Shown: positions 25,641-35,506, counted from the stretch's first letter. The stretch: 64,000 nt of DNA from Aerococcaceae bacterium DSM 111022 (GCA_015863195.1 JACBXO010000001.1:62001-126000), one strand, 5' to 3'. Numbers and translations: made by a program. The notes: generated from the letters alone by a model not told the origin.

Positions 25641-26768
25641 TTATTTTTTAGTCGACCAAAATTGATAAAGATCGACTTTGAGTGAACCATTATAAAGCTT
25701 TCGTTTTTTAGTTGCTTGTTCACCGTAAAATTCTTCGAATTGCTCATCACTTGTTAAGATATATTTACTCCATGTAGGCATATCACGATAAATATTTCCC
25801 ATTTGGCGGTACAATTCCTGGACATCTTCCTCAGATAACATTCGGTCACCATAAGGTGGGTTAGAAATTAATATACCATATTCACGGTCTGGTACATAAT
25901 CACTTAATTGCATTTGTTTGAATTTAATATCAGAACCAACCCCAGCTTGATTTGCATTATCTTTGGCGATTTCAATCATTCGGTGATCAATATCAGTACC
26001 ATAAATATCTAATTCAATGTCATGGTCGATTTGCGCTTCAGCATCAGTACGCACTTTGTCCCAAACAGACTGATCTAGTAGTAACCAATCTTCAGCTTGG
26101 AATGACCGTTTTAGTCCGGGAGCGATATTGCGGCCAATCAGAGCAGCTTCGATTAAAATAGTTCCAGAACCGCAAGTTGGATCATAAAGAGGGCGGTCTT
26201 TATGCCAAGTCGTTAATTTTACTAAAGCTGCTGCCATATTTTCTTTCAATGGTGCTGCACCTTTATGTTCACGGTAACCACGTTTAAATAAACTTGAACC
26301 TGAAGTATCAATAGTTAACATGACATGATCTTTGCGAATAGCTACTTCAATCGGATATTTGGCACCCGTTTCAGGTAAATGAGACTTGCGTGCATAAACA
26401 TCTTGCATTTTTTTACTAATGGCTTTTTTTACAATACGTTGTACATTGGGTACACTGTGTAATTTTGATTTGATTGATTTTCCGGAAACAGGAAATTCAG
26501 CATCCAGAGTTAAGATATCGTCCCAAGGAAGGGCGTAAGTCTGGTCAAATAAGCTTTCAAAAGTAGTTGCTTTAAATTCACCAAATACAATTTTTATACG
26601 GTCTGCTGTTCTCAGCCAAATATTAGCTTTAGCAATATCGAGAGCATCCCCTTGGAATCTCACACGACCATTTTCAGTTTGAACTTGATAGCCCATGTCT
26701 TTAAGCTCGCTACCAACAAGCCCCTCGATTCCGGCCGCTGCTGTTGCGATTAGTTGATAAGTTGTCAT
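25641..26768 (-). CDS. THUMP-domain class I RNA methyltransferase (YpsC/RlmL-like)
   Basis: 375 residues. An N-terminal THUMP domain (about 1-160, ATAAAGIEGLVGSELKDMGY at the start and HLPETGAKYPIEVAIRKD later) precedes a SAM-dependent methyltransferase with PLYDPTCGSGTILIEAAL, IYGTDIDHRMIEIAKDNA and ISNPPYGDRM. This NPPY signature marks N2-guanine methylation, as in RlmL for 23S rRNA; the exact target is inferred. Gene order gpsB, rnpB, this gene matches ypsB-rnpB-ypsC of Bacillus. Start ATG with AAAGGAG. Confidence 0.9.
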   Translation of the reverse strand: MTTYQLIATAAAGIEGLVGSELKDMGYQVQTENGRVRFQGDALDIAKANIWLRTADRIKIVFGEFKATTFESLFDQTYALPWDDILTLDAEFPVSGKSIKSKLHSVPNVQRIVKKAISKKMQDVYARKSHLPETGAKYPIEVAIRKDHVMLTIDTSGSSLFKRGYREHKGAAPLKENMAAALVKLTTWHKDRPLYDPTCGSGTILIEAALIGRNIAPGLKRSFQAEDWLLLDQSVWDKVRTDAEAQIDHDIELDIYGTDIDHRMIEIAKDNANQAGVGSDIKFKQMQLSDYVPDREYGILISNPPYGDRMLSEEDVQELYRQMGNIYRDMPTWSKYILTSDEQFEEFYGEQATKKRKLYNGSLKVDLYQFWSTKK

Positions 26769-26792
26769 TTTGTTGCTCCTTTATGGGAATTA

Positions 26793-26818
26793 TAAAAAAA
26801 GACTCTGTTAACAGAGTC
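26793..26818 (-). terminator. rnpB terminator
   Basis: GACTCTGTTAACAGAGTC is a perfect 18-base palindrome followed on the minus strand by seven T. Confidence 0.85.
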
Positions 26819-26836
26819 AAAGTTAAACCTACTTAT

Positions 26837-27203
26837 GTAAATTTCGATAAGCCATGTTCTGTCAGCGTCACTACGTAGGCGTTAGTTTCACCGGGTAATC
26901 ATCTATCTACAATTACTTGTCTCTTGCTTCAGTTCATTTCCTGGTCACAAGAGTGCCCCTACCAAATTTGGGTTACTCGCTCGAGGGGTTTACCGCGTTC
27001 CACACAATATATTTCTATATTGTCTCGTCTCTGTGGCACTTTACAAGCACTCAGCCATAGTTGCCCTTAGGCTTTTAACTTGCCGTTACCCAAAAGGGTA
27101 CCTTAGCTTATTGTTTCGCTAAGCACGATCACTACAAGCATCTCAGCTTGTGCGAGAATGGACTTTCCTCAGGTTTTCAAACCCGCGATTACCTGAAATT
27201 TAC
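26837..27203 (-). ncRNA. rnpB: RNase P RNA, Bacillus type (class B)
   Basis: Minus-strand RNA of about 367 nt, the catalytic subunit that matures tRNA 5' ends. The ends are set by helix P1, where GTAAATTT at the 5' end pairs with AAATTTAC at the 3' end. Conserved core seen on the minus strand: GAGGAAAGTCC near the 5' end, the CGGTAAACCCC-type L15 region that binds tRNA CCA (GGTAAACCCCTCGAGCG), and GCTATGGCTGAGTGC and ACAGAACATGGCTTATCG near the 3' end. It lies between gpsB and the methyltransferase, as in Bacillus. Confidence 0.96.
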
Positions 27204-27213
27204 ATATGATTCA

Positions 27214-27570
27214 TTAATATTTTGTGTTTTGTGAGTAATCAACTGTATCGTCTGTACTTTCGATTTTTGAACCGAAAACATGCTTTTCTAAGTTAGACAA
27301 ACGTTTTAAGATATCAAAATTTGTTACACCACTACCTGGAGCTACTGGACTATTCTTTTTAGATAAAGCTAATTGTTTTGTTAACTCATCAACTTTACTT
27401 ATCAGTCTCTCATTCTCATTTTTCAGTGCTGAGATATCTTTTTGATAAGAATCGTAATCACGAATGATGCTATCTAAATATTCATCTACTTCTGCAGAAT
27501 GATATCCTCGGAAAGATTTAGTAAATTCTTTCTGTAAGATGTCTTTTGCAGTTAAATTTTTCTCTGCCAT
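27214..27570 (-). CDS. gpsB: Cell-cycle protein GpsB
   Basis: 118 residues from the ATG at 27570 (ribosome binding site AGAGGTG); a longer frame begins in the upstream AT-rich region. The DivIVA-like N-terminus is complete: LTAKDILQKEFTKSFRGYHS, then EVDEYLDSIIRDY, followed by a coiled coil (about 40-70), a Pro/Ser linker and a C-terminal helix with NFDILKRLSNLEKHVFG for trimerisation. GpsB shuttles PBPs between septum and side wall. A class A PBP gene lies 6 kb away. rnpB follows immediately. Confidence 0.95.
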   Translation of the reverse strand: MAEKNLTAKDILQKEFTKSFRGYHSAEVDEYLDSIIRDYDSYQKDISALKNENERLISKVDELTKQLALSKKNSPVAPGSGVTNFDILKRLSNLEKHVFGSKIESTDDTVDYSQNTKY

Positions 27571-27792
27571 TGAATCACCTCTAAGTTTATATAGTAAGAA
27601 ATTATTTTGTGTAATAAGACTATTATTTAGTGTACTATGTTTAATAGTAAATATCAAAGACTATTTTATTATATGAGTAAATAATCATTTAAAACCCACT
27701 TTATATTATAATAAAAATGTCATGTAAAACCAAGAGTTTTTATTGAATAATCGGTAAAGTTGCGCCATACTATATATTAAAGGAAGTTGATT

Positions 27793-28281
27793 ATGGGAAG
27801 AAAAAATATTATTAGTGTATTAGAAAAATTAATTAACCAAGCTCACTTTCATTGTGAATGGCAAATTAATTGGTTGGAAGACTCACGTGCAGTTGTATTG
27901 AATTTACAAATTCCGCTGAGTAATAAGCAAAAAGTGTCTCTACTCAATAATAAAGGGCAAGAAACAGATGTTGAAGATATATTATATGAAACGCGGGTGC
28001 TGTTTTATGACGATCAATTATATTCCCTTGAATCAACTCAATTTCTAAAAACAATTCCGGTTGATCAGTTAATTGGCATTGAATATGGAGAATTGCTTTC
28101 GATAGTGATGTATTTGAAAAGAGTCATGAACAAAGTACCATTGTATTTCCATGAATTTTTAAATAATTCAGAGTCTGATTTATTTGTAATAGAATGGCAA
28201 GAAAATGAATATCAGTTATTAAAAGGACGCATTCTTGATCAGCATCGTTTTAGTCAAGAACGAGTGTTTTTACCGAAATAA
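27793..28281 (+). CDS. DUF3013-like protein upstream of prmA
   Basis: 162 residues from the ATG at 27793 (AGGAAG ahead; a TTG two codons earlier lies too near). Acidic soluble protein with the phrases FHCEWQINWLEDSRAVVLNL, RVLFYDDQ, FLKTIPVDQLIGIEYGELL and DLFVIEWQENEY. This pattern and the place directly before prmA fit DUF3013, a family of unknown function found at the same place in streptococci and enterococci. The stop overlaps the first possible ATG of prmA by one base. Confidence 0.65.
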   Translation: MGRKNIISVLEKLINQAHFHCEWQINWLEDSRAVVLNLQIPLSNKQKVSLLNNKGQETDVEDILYETRVLFYDDQLYSLESTQFLKTIPVDQLIGIEYGELLSIVMYLKRVMNKVPLYFHEFLNNSESDLFVIEWQENEYQLLKGRILDQHRFSQERVFLPK

Positions 28282-28298
28282 TGAAAGGTGGACCTTCA

Positions 28299-29261
28299 GT
28301 GGAACAATGGAATCAATTGATAGTATCATTTTCATCAATCGATACTTCCATAATTGATTATGTCAATTATGCATTATTTGAAGTTGGAGCTTTGGGAACA
28401 GAAGTTAAATATGCTCAGGATTATTTAGAAAATCATCCGAATTTATTTGGCGAAATTCCGTTAGATTTGCCTAATTCGTACCTCGAGCATCCTGTAGAAG
28501 TATTAGGTTATTTTGAAGAAATACCGTCAAAAGAAAAAATAGAAGAAATTAAACTTATTTTATCAATGTACGAAAAAGAAACATTTGAAATTCGGGTTGA
28601 GTCAATTAAGAACGAAAACTGGCAACAAAATTGGATGAAATATTATGAAAAAGAAAGAATTAGTCGTCATCTGGTCATCGTGCCAGCTTGGCAAGAATAT
28701 AAAACTAAAGCAGATGAACATGTGATTATTTTAGACCCCGGAGTGGCATTTGGTACAGGAAATCATCCAACTACTCAATTAGGAGGTCAAGCTTTAAGTA
28801 TATTTATGCAAGGAGGCGAACGTGTTCTTGATGTGGGTACAGGTTCAGGAATTTTAAGTTTTATCGCAAGCGCTTTAGGTGCCAGCCAAGTTGAAGGATA
28901 TGATTTAGATCCACAAGCGGTGTCAAGTGCGAAAGATAATTTAGAACTTCAAAAAGATTCGCGTATTTTAAAACTGATTGCTGAAGATGCAATAAAGTTT
29001 GGAGAAAATGACCTGATGAAAGGCGTGAATGGCCCGTTTGACATAATTGTTGCCAATATATTACCTCACATTTTAGTTAATATGTTAGAGGATGCATACC
29101 GTGAGCTAACACAAGAAGGTTACCTAATTTTAGGAGGCATTTTAGAAACAAAAGGCCCTGAAATTGAGGCAGCATTAGATAAATATAATTTTAAAGTCAT
29201 TCAAAAGAATCAATTGGGTGAATGGTTAGGTTATATTGCAAAAAAAGGAGATATTGACTAA
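28299..29261 (+). CDS. prmA: Ribosomal protein L11 methyltransferase
   Basis: 320 residues from a GTG at 28299, preceded seven bases earlier by AAAGGTGG; an ATG at 28281 precedes that site and overlaps the upstream stop. It trimethylates ribosomal protein L11. N-terminal L11-binding domain, linker with WQQNWMKYYEKERI, then the SAM domain with LDPGVAFGTGNHPTT, VLDVGTGSGILS and VANILPHIL, all characteristic. It overlaps rsmE by one base (TAATG). Part of prmA-rsmE-deoC-relA-dtd. Confidence 0.95.
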   Translation: MEQWNQLIVSFSSIDTSIIDYVNYALFEVGALGTEVKYAQDYLENHPNLFGEIPLDLPNSYLEHPVEVLGYFEEIPSKEKIEEIKLILSMYEKETFEIRVESIKNENWQQNWMKYYEKERISRHLVIVPAWQEYKTKADEHVIILDPGVAFGTGNHPTTQLGGQALSIFMQGGERVLDVGTGSGILSFIASALGASQVEGYDLDPQAVSSAKDNLELQKDSRILKLIAEDAIKFGENDLMKGVNGPFDIIVANILPHILVNMLEDAYRELTQEGYLILGGILETKGPEIEAALDKYNFKVIQKNQLGEWLGYIAKKGDID

Positions 29262-30010
29262 TGCAGAGGTATTTTATAGATGAATTGATAAATCTTGATG
29301 ATGTCTTTGCTTTATCACAAGAAGATAATCATCATCTTGTCAATGTCATGCGAGCACAAGTAGGATTCAAAATTGAAATAGTCGATAATCAGTCACAGTT
29401 GTTTTTAGCTGAAGTAAAGGGTATTGAAAATCGTCAAGCAGAATTAATTGCCATTGAAGCATTATCTCAAAATGTTGAGTTACCCATTTCAGTGACAATT
29501 GCTTCAGGGTTAGTGAAAAATGATAAGTTTGACTGGCTTATTCAAAAAGCGACAGAGACGGGTATGACTGCTTTTATACCATTAAGTTTAAAAAGAGATG
29601 TGGTAAAATGGGACGGTAAAAAATCAACCAAAAGAATCGAGCGTTTAGAAAAAATCGCTAAAGAAGCAGCAGAACAAAGCCATCGTTTGATGATCCCTCA
29701 AATATATGATTTAATGACATTAAATCAATTGTTAGAAACGGCCCATGAATATGATTATTTTGTTGTATTATATGAGGAAACAGCGAAACAAGGGGAGCAT
29801 CATGCATTAAAACAATTGACGATTGACTTAAAACCAGGAGATAAAATACTGGCAGTATTTGGTTCCGAAGGTGGTTTGGATGAAAGTGAAATTAAATTGA
29901 TGATGAATGAAGGTGCTACTCAAACTAGTTTAGGACCACGAATTTTGCGGGCTGAGACAGCACCGATATACTTTTTAAGTGCATTGAGTTTTGCGTTAGA
30001 AATCAAATAA
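29261..30010 (+). CDS. rsmE: 16S rRNA m3U1498 methyltransferase
   Basis: 249 residues. SPOUT-class methyltransferase of 16S rRNA. N-terminal PUA-like domain ([12 protein letters not shown]) followed by the knotted SAM domain: [48 protein letters not shown] and [14 protein letters not shown], the family hallmarks. The gene is coupled to prmA by a one-base overlap. Confidence 0.96.
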   Translation: MQRYFIDELINLDDVFALSQEDNHHLVNVMRAQVGFKIEIVDNQSQLFLAEVKGIENRQAELIAIEALSQNVELPISVTIASGLVKNDKFDWLIQKATETGMTAFIPLSLKRDVVKWDGKKSTKRIERLEKIAKEAAEQSHRLMIPQIYDLMTLNQLLETAHEYDYFVVLYEETAKQGEHHALKQLTIDLKPGDKILAVFGSEGGLDESEIKLMMNEGATQTSLGPRILRAETAPIYFLSALSFALEIK

Positions 30011-30026
30011 TGAAAGAAGGATTATT

Positions 30027-30674
30027 ATGAAATTAAATAAATATATCGACCATACACTATTAAAGACAGACGCAACTAAAGAACAAATGGATGTTCTATT
30101 AGAAGAAGCAATTGAATATGATTTTATGTCAGTTTGTGTTAATCCAACATGGGTTGAATATGCATCAGAAAAATTAAAGGACAGCGATGTGGTTGTATGT
30201 ACTGTTATTGGTTTTCCTCTAGGAGCTAATACTTCTGCTGTTAAAGCTTATGAATCTTCAACTGCAATTGACGAAGGTGCCAAAGAGATTGATATGGTTA
30301 TTAATATTGGAGCAGCAAAATCTGGAAATTGGGATTTAGTAGCTTCTGATATCAAAGCAGTGGTTGACGTTACCGATGAAGACGCTATTGTAAAAGTCAT
30401 TATTGAGACATCTTTATTGACTGATGAAGAAAAAATAAAAGCAAGTCAATTAGCTAAAGAAGCAGGAGCTGATTTTGTTAAAACGTCAACTGGCTTTTCA
30501 ACTGGCGGAGCAACGATTGAAGATGTACGTTTAATGCGAGAAGCAGTTGGTCCAGAGATGGGTGTAAAAGCGTCAGGTGGCGTTTCTAACCGTGAAGAAG
30601 CTTTAGCGATGATTGAAGCAGGAGCAACTCGTATAGGAGCATCAAAAGGGATTGCAATTGTCTCTGAATCATAA
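30027..30674 (+). CDS. deoC: Deoxyribose-phosphate aldolase
   Basis: 215 residues. It splits deoxyribose-5-phosphate into glyceraldehyde-3-phosphate and acetaldehyde in deoxynucleoside breakdown. Seen: [12 protein letters not shown] at the start, [31 protein letters not shown] with catalytic residues, and the Schiff-base Lys in [27 protein letters not shown] near the end. It has its own ribosome binding site GAAGGA, 16 bases after rsmE. A deo gene between rsmE and relA is not the usual place for it. Confidence 0.95.
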   Translation: MKLNKYIDHTLLKTDATKEQMDVLLEEAIEYDFMSVCVNPTWVEYASEKLKDSDVVVCTVIGFPLGANTSAVKAYESSTAIDEGAKEIDMVINIGAAKSGNWDLVASDIKAVVDVTDEDAIVKVIIETSLLTDEEKIKASQLAKEAGADFVKTSTGFSTGGATIEDVRLMREAVGPEMGVKASGGVSNREEALAMIEAGATRIGASKGIAIVSES

Positions 30675-30721
30675 TACAATTTTAAATTAAGATATTTAAA
30701 GGTTAGAGGAAGCGTGATTAT

Positions 30722-32917
30722 ATGGGGAAAAATCAAGATTTAACTGCACAAGAAGTGATTCAATTGTGTCAGGGATATATGTCAGAAACTAACGTTAACT
30801 TAGTTCAGAAAGCTTTGGATTACGCAACCGAAGCACACAAAGAGCAAGTACGTCTTTCTGGTGAACCATATATCATTCATCCTATTCAAGTAGCTGGAAT
30901 TTTAGCACAGTTAAAGATGGATTCTGACACTGTGGCAACTGGATTTTTACATGATGTGGTAGAAGATACAGAGATTACATTAGATGAAATATCTGAAGAA
31001 TTCTCACCAACGATTGCTTTCTTAGTCGATGGAGTAACTAAATTAGGGAAGGTTAAGTTCCAAAGTAAAGAGGAGCAATTGGCCGAAAATCACCGTAAAA
31101 TGTTACTTGCTATGTCAAAAGATATTCGTGTTATCATCGTCAAATTAGCGGACCGATTGCATAATATGCGAACATTAACATTCCAAAGACGAGAAAAACA
31201 AGTAGAGAAATCGCAAGAAGCATTAGATATTTATGCGCCATTAGCTGACCGTTTAGGGATGAGCAGTATTAAATGGGAACTTGAAGATATTTCATTGCGT
31301 TACATTAATCCAGAAGCTTATTATTCAATCGTTCGTTCGATGGACTCAAAACGTGTTGAACGAGAAGAATACATTCAAAATACTATACATGAATTGCACG
31401 GTGCTATTAAAGATTTAGAAATAGTTGCTGATATTTATGGACGTCCAAAACATATCTATTCTATTTACCGTAAAATGGTTGATCAAAAGAAATCATTTGA
31501 AGATATTTTTGACTTATTGGCGATTCGTGTCTTAGTTGATACGGTAAAGGATTGTTATGCTGTTCTTGGATCAGTTCACACAAAGTGGAAACCGATGCCA
31601 GGTCGCTTTAAAGATTATATTGCGATGCCAAAAGCCAATATGTATCAATCTATTCATACAACTGTAATTGGACCACAAGGAAAACCGGTTGAAATTCAAA
31701 TAAGAACGCATCAAATGCATGAAGTAGCTGAATACGGGGTAGCAGCTCACTGGGCTTATAAGCGTGGGGAGACTGAACAAGTTGAAAATAATTCAGGCGA
31801 TAATATTGAACAACAATTAAGATGGTTTAAAGATATTGCTGAATTACAAGATGACGCTCACGATGCGAGTGAATTTATGGACTTTGTTAAAGAAGATATC
31901 TTTAAGGATCAAGTGTATATCTTTACACCAAAGGGTGAAGTGGTTGAATTACCAAAAGGTTCAGGTCCCTTAGATTTTGCGTTCCATATTCATACAGAAA
32001 TTGGAAACAAAGTCGTTGGTGCTAAAGTTAACGGTGATATTGTGCCGCTTGACTATAAACTAAAAAATGGCGATTTAGTTGAGATTTTAACAAATTCAAA
32101 TGCTAAACCTAGCCGCGACTGGTTAAAATTAACTCAAACAAGTAAAGCCCGTAATCGTATTAAACGTTACTTCAAATTATTAGACCGTGAAGAAAAGAGT
32201 AATCAAGGTTATCAAACATTAGATAAAGAACTTAAAGCGGTTGGACAAAATATAAAAAATCTTTCAAAACGAAAGGTTGAGGATCGTTTATTAGAACGCT
32301 TTAATTATAATAATTTGACGGACTTATATGCAGCGATCGGATTGGGCGAATTGTCTTGTAGTCAGGTAATTAATTTCCTTGGATGGAAAGAAGCAGAAAA
32401 ACAAGATGAAACGTCAGTTCATAAAGAACGCCATAACTCTGGACAAAGAAAAAGGACTGTACACGAGAGTGGCGTCGTTGTTGAAGGAGCAGATAATCTA
32501 TTAATTCGTCTTAGCCAATGCTGTAATCCAGTACCTGGAGATGAGATTATTGGTTATATCACACGTGGGCGTGGTATATCTGTACACCGTGCAGATTGTG
32601 ATAATTTAAAACATGAAAAAGACCTTGCATCACGTACAATTGATGTTTATTGGGACCAAGAAGGTACTAAAAACAATCTTTATGAAGCAGAAATCAAAGT
32701 TACAGCTTTTGACCGAAAAGGACTTGTTAATGACTGCCTGCATGTTGTTGACCACACAATTAAACATTTAATTAGTGTCAATGGTAAAGCAATTGGAAAT
32801 GATGAAGCAGTTGTAGAACTAAAAGTAGCTGTAGAAAATACTGCTGAATTACGTGATTTAATGACGAAACTAAGAAATATACCGGATGTATATGAAGTTG
32901 AACGTATGTCTAATTAG
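30722..32917 (+). CDS. relA: Bifunctional (p)ppGpp synthetase/hydrolase
   Basis: 731 residues, the long RSH enzyme of the stringent response. The hydrolase HD domain is intact: H77, D78, E81 and D82 in FLHDVVEDT. Synthetase domain about 200-350 (YGRPKHIYSIYRKM, AIRVLVDTVKDCYAVLG, YQSIHTTVIGP). TGS domain about 395-455 (VYIFTPKGEVVELPKGSGPLDFA). Zinc-finger/CC region (CCNPVPGDEIIGYITRGRGI) and a C-terminal ACT domain. Both activities should therefore be present. It follows deoC and precedes dtd, as relA-dtd in most Firmicutes. Confidence 0.96.
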   Translation: MGKNQDLTAQEVIQLCQGYMSETNVNLVQKALDYATEAHKEQVRLSGEPYIIHPIQVAGILAQLKMDSDTVATGFLHDVVEDTEITLDEISEEFSPTIAFLVDGVTKLGKVKFQSKEEQLAENHRKMLLAMSKDIRVIIVKLADRLHNMRTLTFQRREKQVEKSQEALDIYAPLADRLGMSSIKWELEDISLRYINPEAYYSIVRSMDSKRVEREEYIQNTIHELHGAIKDLEIVADIYGRPKHIYSIYRKMVDQKKSFEDIFDLLAIRVLVDTVKDCYAVLGSVHTKWKPMPGRFKDYIAMPKANMYQSIHTTVIGPQGKPVEIQIRTHQMHEVAEYGVAAHWAYKRGETEQVENNSGDNIEQQLRWFKDIAELQDDAHDASEFMDFVKEDIFKDQVYIFTPKGEVVELPKGSGPLDFAFHIHTEIGNKVVGAKVNGDIVPLDYKLKNGDLVEILTNSNAKPSRDWLKLTQTSKARNRIKRYFKLLDREEKSNQGYQTLDKELKAVGQNIKNLSKRKVEDRLLERFNYNNLTDLYAAIGLGELSCSQVINFLGWKEAEKQDETSVHKERHNSGQRKRTVHESGVVVEGADNLLIRLSQCCNPVPGDEIIGYITRGRGISVHRADCDNLKHEKDLASRTIDVYWDQEGTKNNLYEAEIKVTAFDRKGLVNDCLHVVDHTIKHLISVNGKAIGNDEAVVELKVAVENTAELRDLMTKLRNIPDVYEVERMSN

Positions 32918-32928
32918 AAAGGTTTTTT

Positions 32929-33381
32929 ATGCGAATTATTATTCAAAAAGCAAAGAAAGCTGCTGTAAAAGTAGATGAAAAAACAATATCTAGTATTGAT
33001 AAAGGATTTGTAGTCTTTGTGGGGATTACTCATGATGATAGTCAAAAAGATGCTGATTACTGTGCCCGAAAAGTGGCAAATATGCGGTTATTTGAAGATC
33101 AAGATGATAAAACGAATTTAAGTTTAGCAGATGTCGGAGGTTCAGTTTTATCTATTAGTCAATTCACTTTATATGCCAATACCCGAAAAGGTAACCGACC
33201 AAGTTTTGTTAACGCTGCTGATCCCGAAGTAGCGAATAATCTTTATGAGTATTTTAATGAACAATTAAGAAGTTATGATTTAGTTGTTGAAACTGGAGTG
33301 TTCGGAGCACATATGGAGATTGACTTCATTAATGACGGACCTATGACAATTCTAATTGATTCACGAAATAAAGATATTTGA
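32929..33381 (+). CDS. dtd: D-aminoacyl-tRNA deacylase
   Basis: 150 residues. It removes D-amino acids wrongly attached to tRNA. Seen: MRIIIQKAKKAAVKVD, GFVVFVGITHDD, SVLSISQFTLYANTRKGNRP with the active-site SQFT, and NDGPMTILID with the Gly-cisPro-type end motif. It starts 11 bases after relA. The organism makes D-Glu (murI) and D-Ala for its wall, so proofreading is useful. Confidence 0.96.
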   Translation: MRIIIQKAKKAAVKVDEKTISSIDKGFVVFVGITHDDSQKDADYCARKVANMRLFEDQDDKTNLSLADVGGSVLSISQFTLYANTRKGNRPSFVNAADPEVANNLYEYFNEQLRSYDLVVETGVFGAHMEIDFINDGPMTILIDSRNKDI

Positions 33382-33459
33382 TTAAAAAATAGAAGAAAAC
33401 AAAAAATAGACTTGAGTAAAGAATAGCTTATGATAATATTATTGTTATAAGGATTTTTT

Positions 33460-33480
33460 ATGAAAATTTTCAGAATATAA
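33460..33480 (+). CDS. Possible leader peptide, 6 codons
   Basis: ATG AAA ATT TTC AGA ATA TAA, encoding MKIFRI, with TAAGGA six bases ahead. It lies between a possible promoter (TTGAGT to TAATAT, about 33411-33440) and a terminator hairpin at 33508. The arrangement is that of a transcription attenuator for the UDP-sugar dehydratase gene. It could equally be chance in an AT-rich gap. Confidence 0.25.
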   Translation: MKIFRI

Positions 33481-33507
33481 AATGAAATTAATCTCTTAGT
33501 CAATTTT

Positions 33508-33544
33508 AGAGGCTCAAGAACAGAATTTTTGAGCTCTTTTTTTG
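33508..33544 (+). terminator. Terminator upstream of the dehydratase gene
   Basis: AGAG-g-CTCAA pairs with TTGAG-CTCT (one bulged G), followed by seven T. It is either the end of the relA-dtd operon or part of an attenuator for the next gene. Confidence 0.75.
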
Positions 33545-33592
33545 CTAGAAGTCTTGTTGGTGGGGTTGGTTTGGAATGAATGGAGTGTTTTT

Positions 33593-35506
33593 ATGGCTAA
33601 ACAGTCATTTTTAAAAAACTTAGTAGATTTTGTTACGAGTTGGACGAATAAACAACGATTATTTGTCTGGAGAGCTTTGGATATACTTGCGATTATGGTT
33701 GCATCAATCGTCAGTTTTATTATTTTATACGATATTATTACAGTAACACCAATACAATGGGGAATATTTACATTACTATCAGCATCGATATATTTCATTG
33801 TTTTGCATTTATTTAAAGTCGATCAACGTATTTCGCGTTATAGTAGTTTATACGATTTTGTTAATGTATTTTTCTCGCAATTAGTAAGTAATTTAGTATC
33901 TGGTTTTATTTTATCTTTATTAATGGATGCTTTTTCACTGCGCTTCGTTGTAATAACAGCGTTATTTGCTGCTGTTTTCTCAACAGCATACCGTATTTTA
34001 TGGCGTGGAGTTTATACGTCACGTTCTGTATCTAAATTCTCAGTAGACGAATTAGAAGATAAAAAAATCTTATTAATTGGTGCGGGAGATGGTGGATCAT
34101 TATTTATCCAGAGTTTTAAACGTCAACCGGAGGGGCTAAATGTGGTTGGTATTTTAGATAAAGATAAGAATAAAATTGGAACGAATATCAGTGGTGTACC
34201 TGTTTTAGGATCTGACTCAGATTTAGCTGAAATAGCGTTGAAATATAATGTCGATGAAATTATCATTGCAATCCCTTCATTGCAACCAGAAGCTTATGAA
34301 AGAATATTAAAAGCAGCAAATGAAATTGATGTGCCAGTATTTAAAATGCCTTCAGTAGAAAAAGTGCTTCAAGGGAAGCATCGTCAAAACGATATGAAAA
34401 AAGTTGATATCAGTGATTTATTAGGACGTCAAGAAATTAAATTAGATGAATCTCACTTGCGCCAAGAAATTGAAGGGAAAGTCATCTTAATCACAGGTGC
34501 AGGAGGGTCGATTGGATCTGAGATTGCACGTCAAGTTTCAAAATATAATCCTTTAAAATTAATTTTATTAGGTCATGGTGAAAACTCAATTTATCTTATC
34601 TACCATGAATTAATTAAAAAGCCAGGGATGATGACACAATATATTCCAGTTATCGCTGACGTTCAACATTATGATCGTCTCTTGGAAGTGTTCAAAGAAT
34701 ATAAACCAGATATTGTTTATCATGCTGCAGCGCATAAACATGTACCTTTAATGGAAGTAAACCCGATTGAAGCTTTAAAAAATAATGTTTATGGTTCTTA
34801 TAGAGTAGCAAAGGCAGTTGACGCTGCTGGTGTGCGTAAAATGGTTATGATTTCAACGGACAAAGCCGTAAATCCACCAAATGTTATGGGAGCAACAAAA
34901 CGTATCGCAGAGTTACTGGTTATCGGTATGAATAAGAAAAGTGATTCACTTTTCTGTGCAGTACGATTTGGTAATGTTTTAGGAAGTCGTGGTAGTGTTA
35001 TCCCAGTGTTTGAAAAACAAATCGCTGCGGGTGGACCTGTAACCGTGACTGACTTTAGAATGACACGTTACTTTATGACAATTCCTGAAGCAAGCCGTTT
35101 GGTTATTTATGCTGGGGCTTTTGCCGAAGGTAGTGAAGTCTTTGTACTTAATATGGGAGAACCAGTTAAAATTTTAGATTTAGCTAAGAAAATGATTTTA
35201 TTAAGTGGCTTTAGCGAATCTGAAATTCCAATTGTTGAATCTGGTATTCGCCCAGGTGAAAAATTATATGAAGAACTATTAACAAGTTCTGAATTAGTCA
35301 ATAAACAATTAGATGAAAATATTTTTATTGGTCAAGTAATCGATCAACCAATTGAAGAAACGTTAGCGTTTGTTGAAGAAGTTAAAGATAAACCAACAAA
35401 TGACCTTAAGAAAGAATTAGTGCGTTATGCAAATGAAAGTCACATAGTGGATTCAGATGATGAAGTCATTGTTATTCCTGACGAAGCAGAGTTAGTGACT
35501 GAGTAA
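33593..35506 (+). CDS. Membrane-bound UDP-sugar 4,6-dehydratase (CapD/PglF/WbpM-like)
   Basis: 637 residues from the ATG at 33593 with TGGAGTG ahead. Four membrane helices in the first 150 residues are followed by a first nucleotide-binding domain (KKILLIGAGDGGSLF), then a long-chain SDR domain (VILITGAGGSIGSEIARQ, VYHAAAHKHVPLMEVNP, ISTDKAVNPPNVMGATKR). In this family Tyr of the SDR triad is replaced by Met, as here in NVMGATKR. These enzymes make keto-deoxy sugars from UDP-GlcNAc for capsule, teichoic-acid-like glycans or glycoproteins. No glycosyltransferase genes adjoin it, so it stands alone. Confidence 0.88.
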   Translation: MAKQSFLKNLVDFVTSWTNKQRLFVWRALDILAIMVASIVSFIILYDIITVTPIQWGIFTLLSASIYFIVLHLFKVDQRISRYSSLYDFVNVFFSQLVSNLVSGFILSLLMDAFSLRFVVITALFAAVFSTAYRILWRGVYTSRSVSKFSVDELEDKKILLIGAGDGGSLFIQSFKRQPEGLNVVGILDKDKNKIGTNISGVPVLGSDSDLAEIALKYNVDEIIIAIPSLQPEAYERILKAANEIDVPVFKMPSVEKVLQGKHRQNDMKKVDISDLLGRQEIKLDESHLRQEIEGKVILITGAGGSIGSEIARQVSKYNPLKLILLGHGENSIYLIYHELIKKPGMMTQYIPVIADVQHYDRLLEVFKEYKPDIVYHAAAHKHVPLMEVNPIEALKNNVYGSYRVAKAVDAAGVRKMVMISTDKAVNPPNVMGATKRIAELLVIGMNKKSDSLFCAVRFGNVLGSRGSVIPVFEKQIAAGGPVTVTDFRMTRYFMTIPEASRLVIYAGAFAEGSEVFVLNMGEPVKILDLAKKMILLSGFSESEIPIVESGIRPGEKLYEELLTSSELVNKQLDENIFIGQVIDQPIEETLAFVEEVKDKPTNDLKKELVRYANESHIVDSDDEVIVIPDEAELVTE

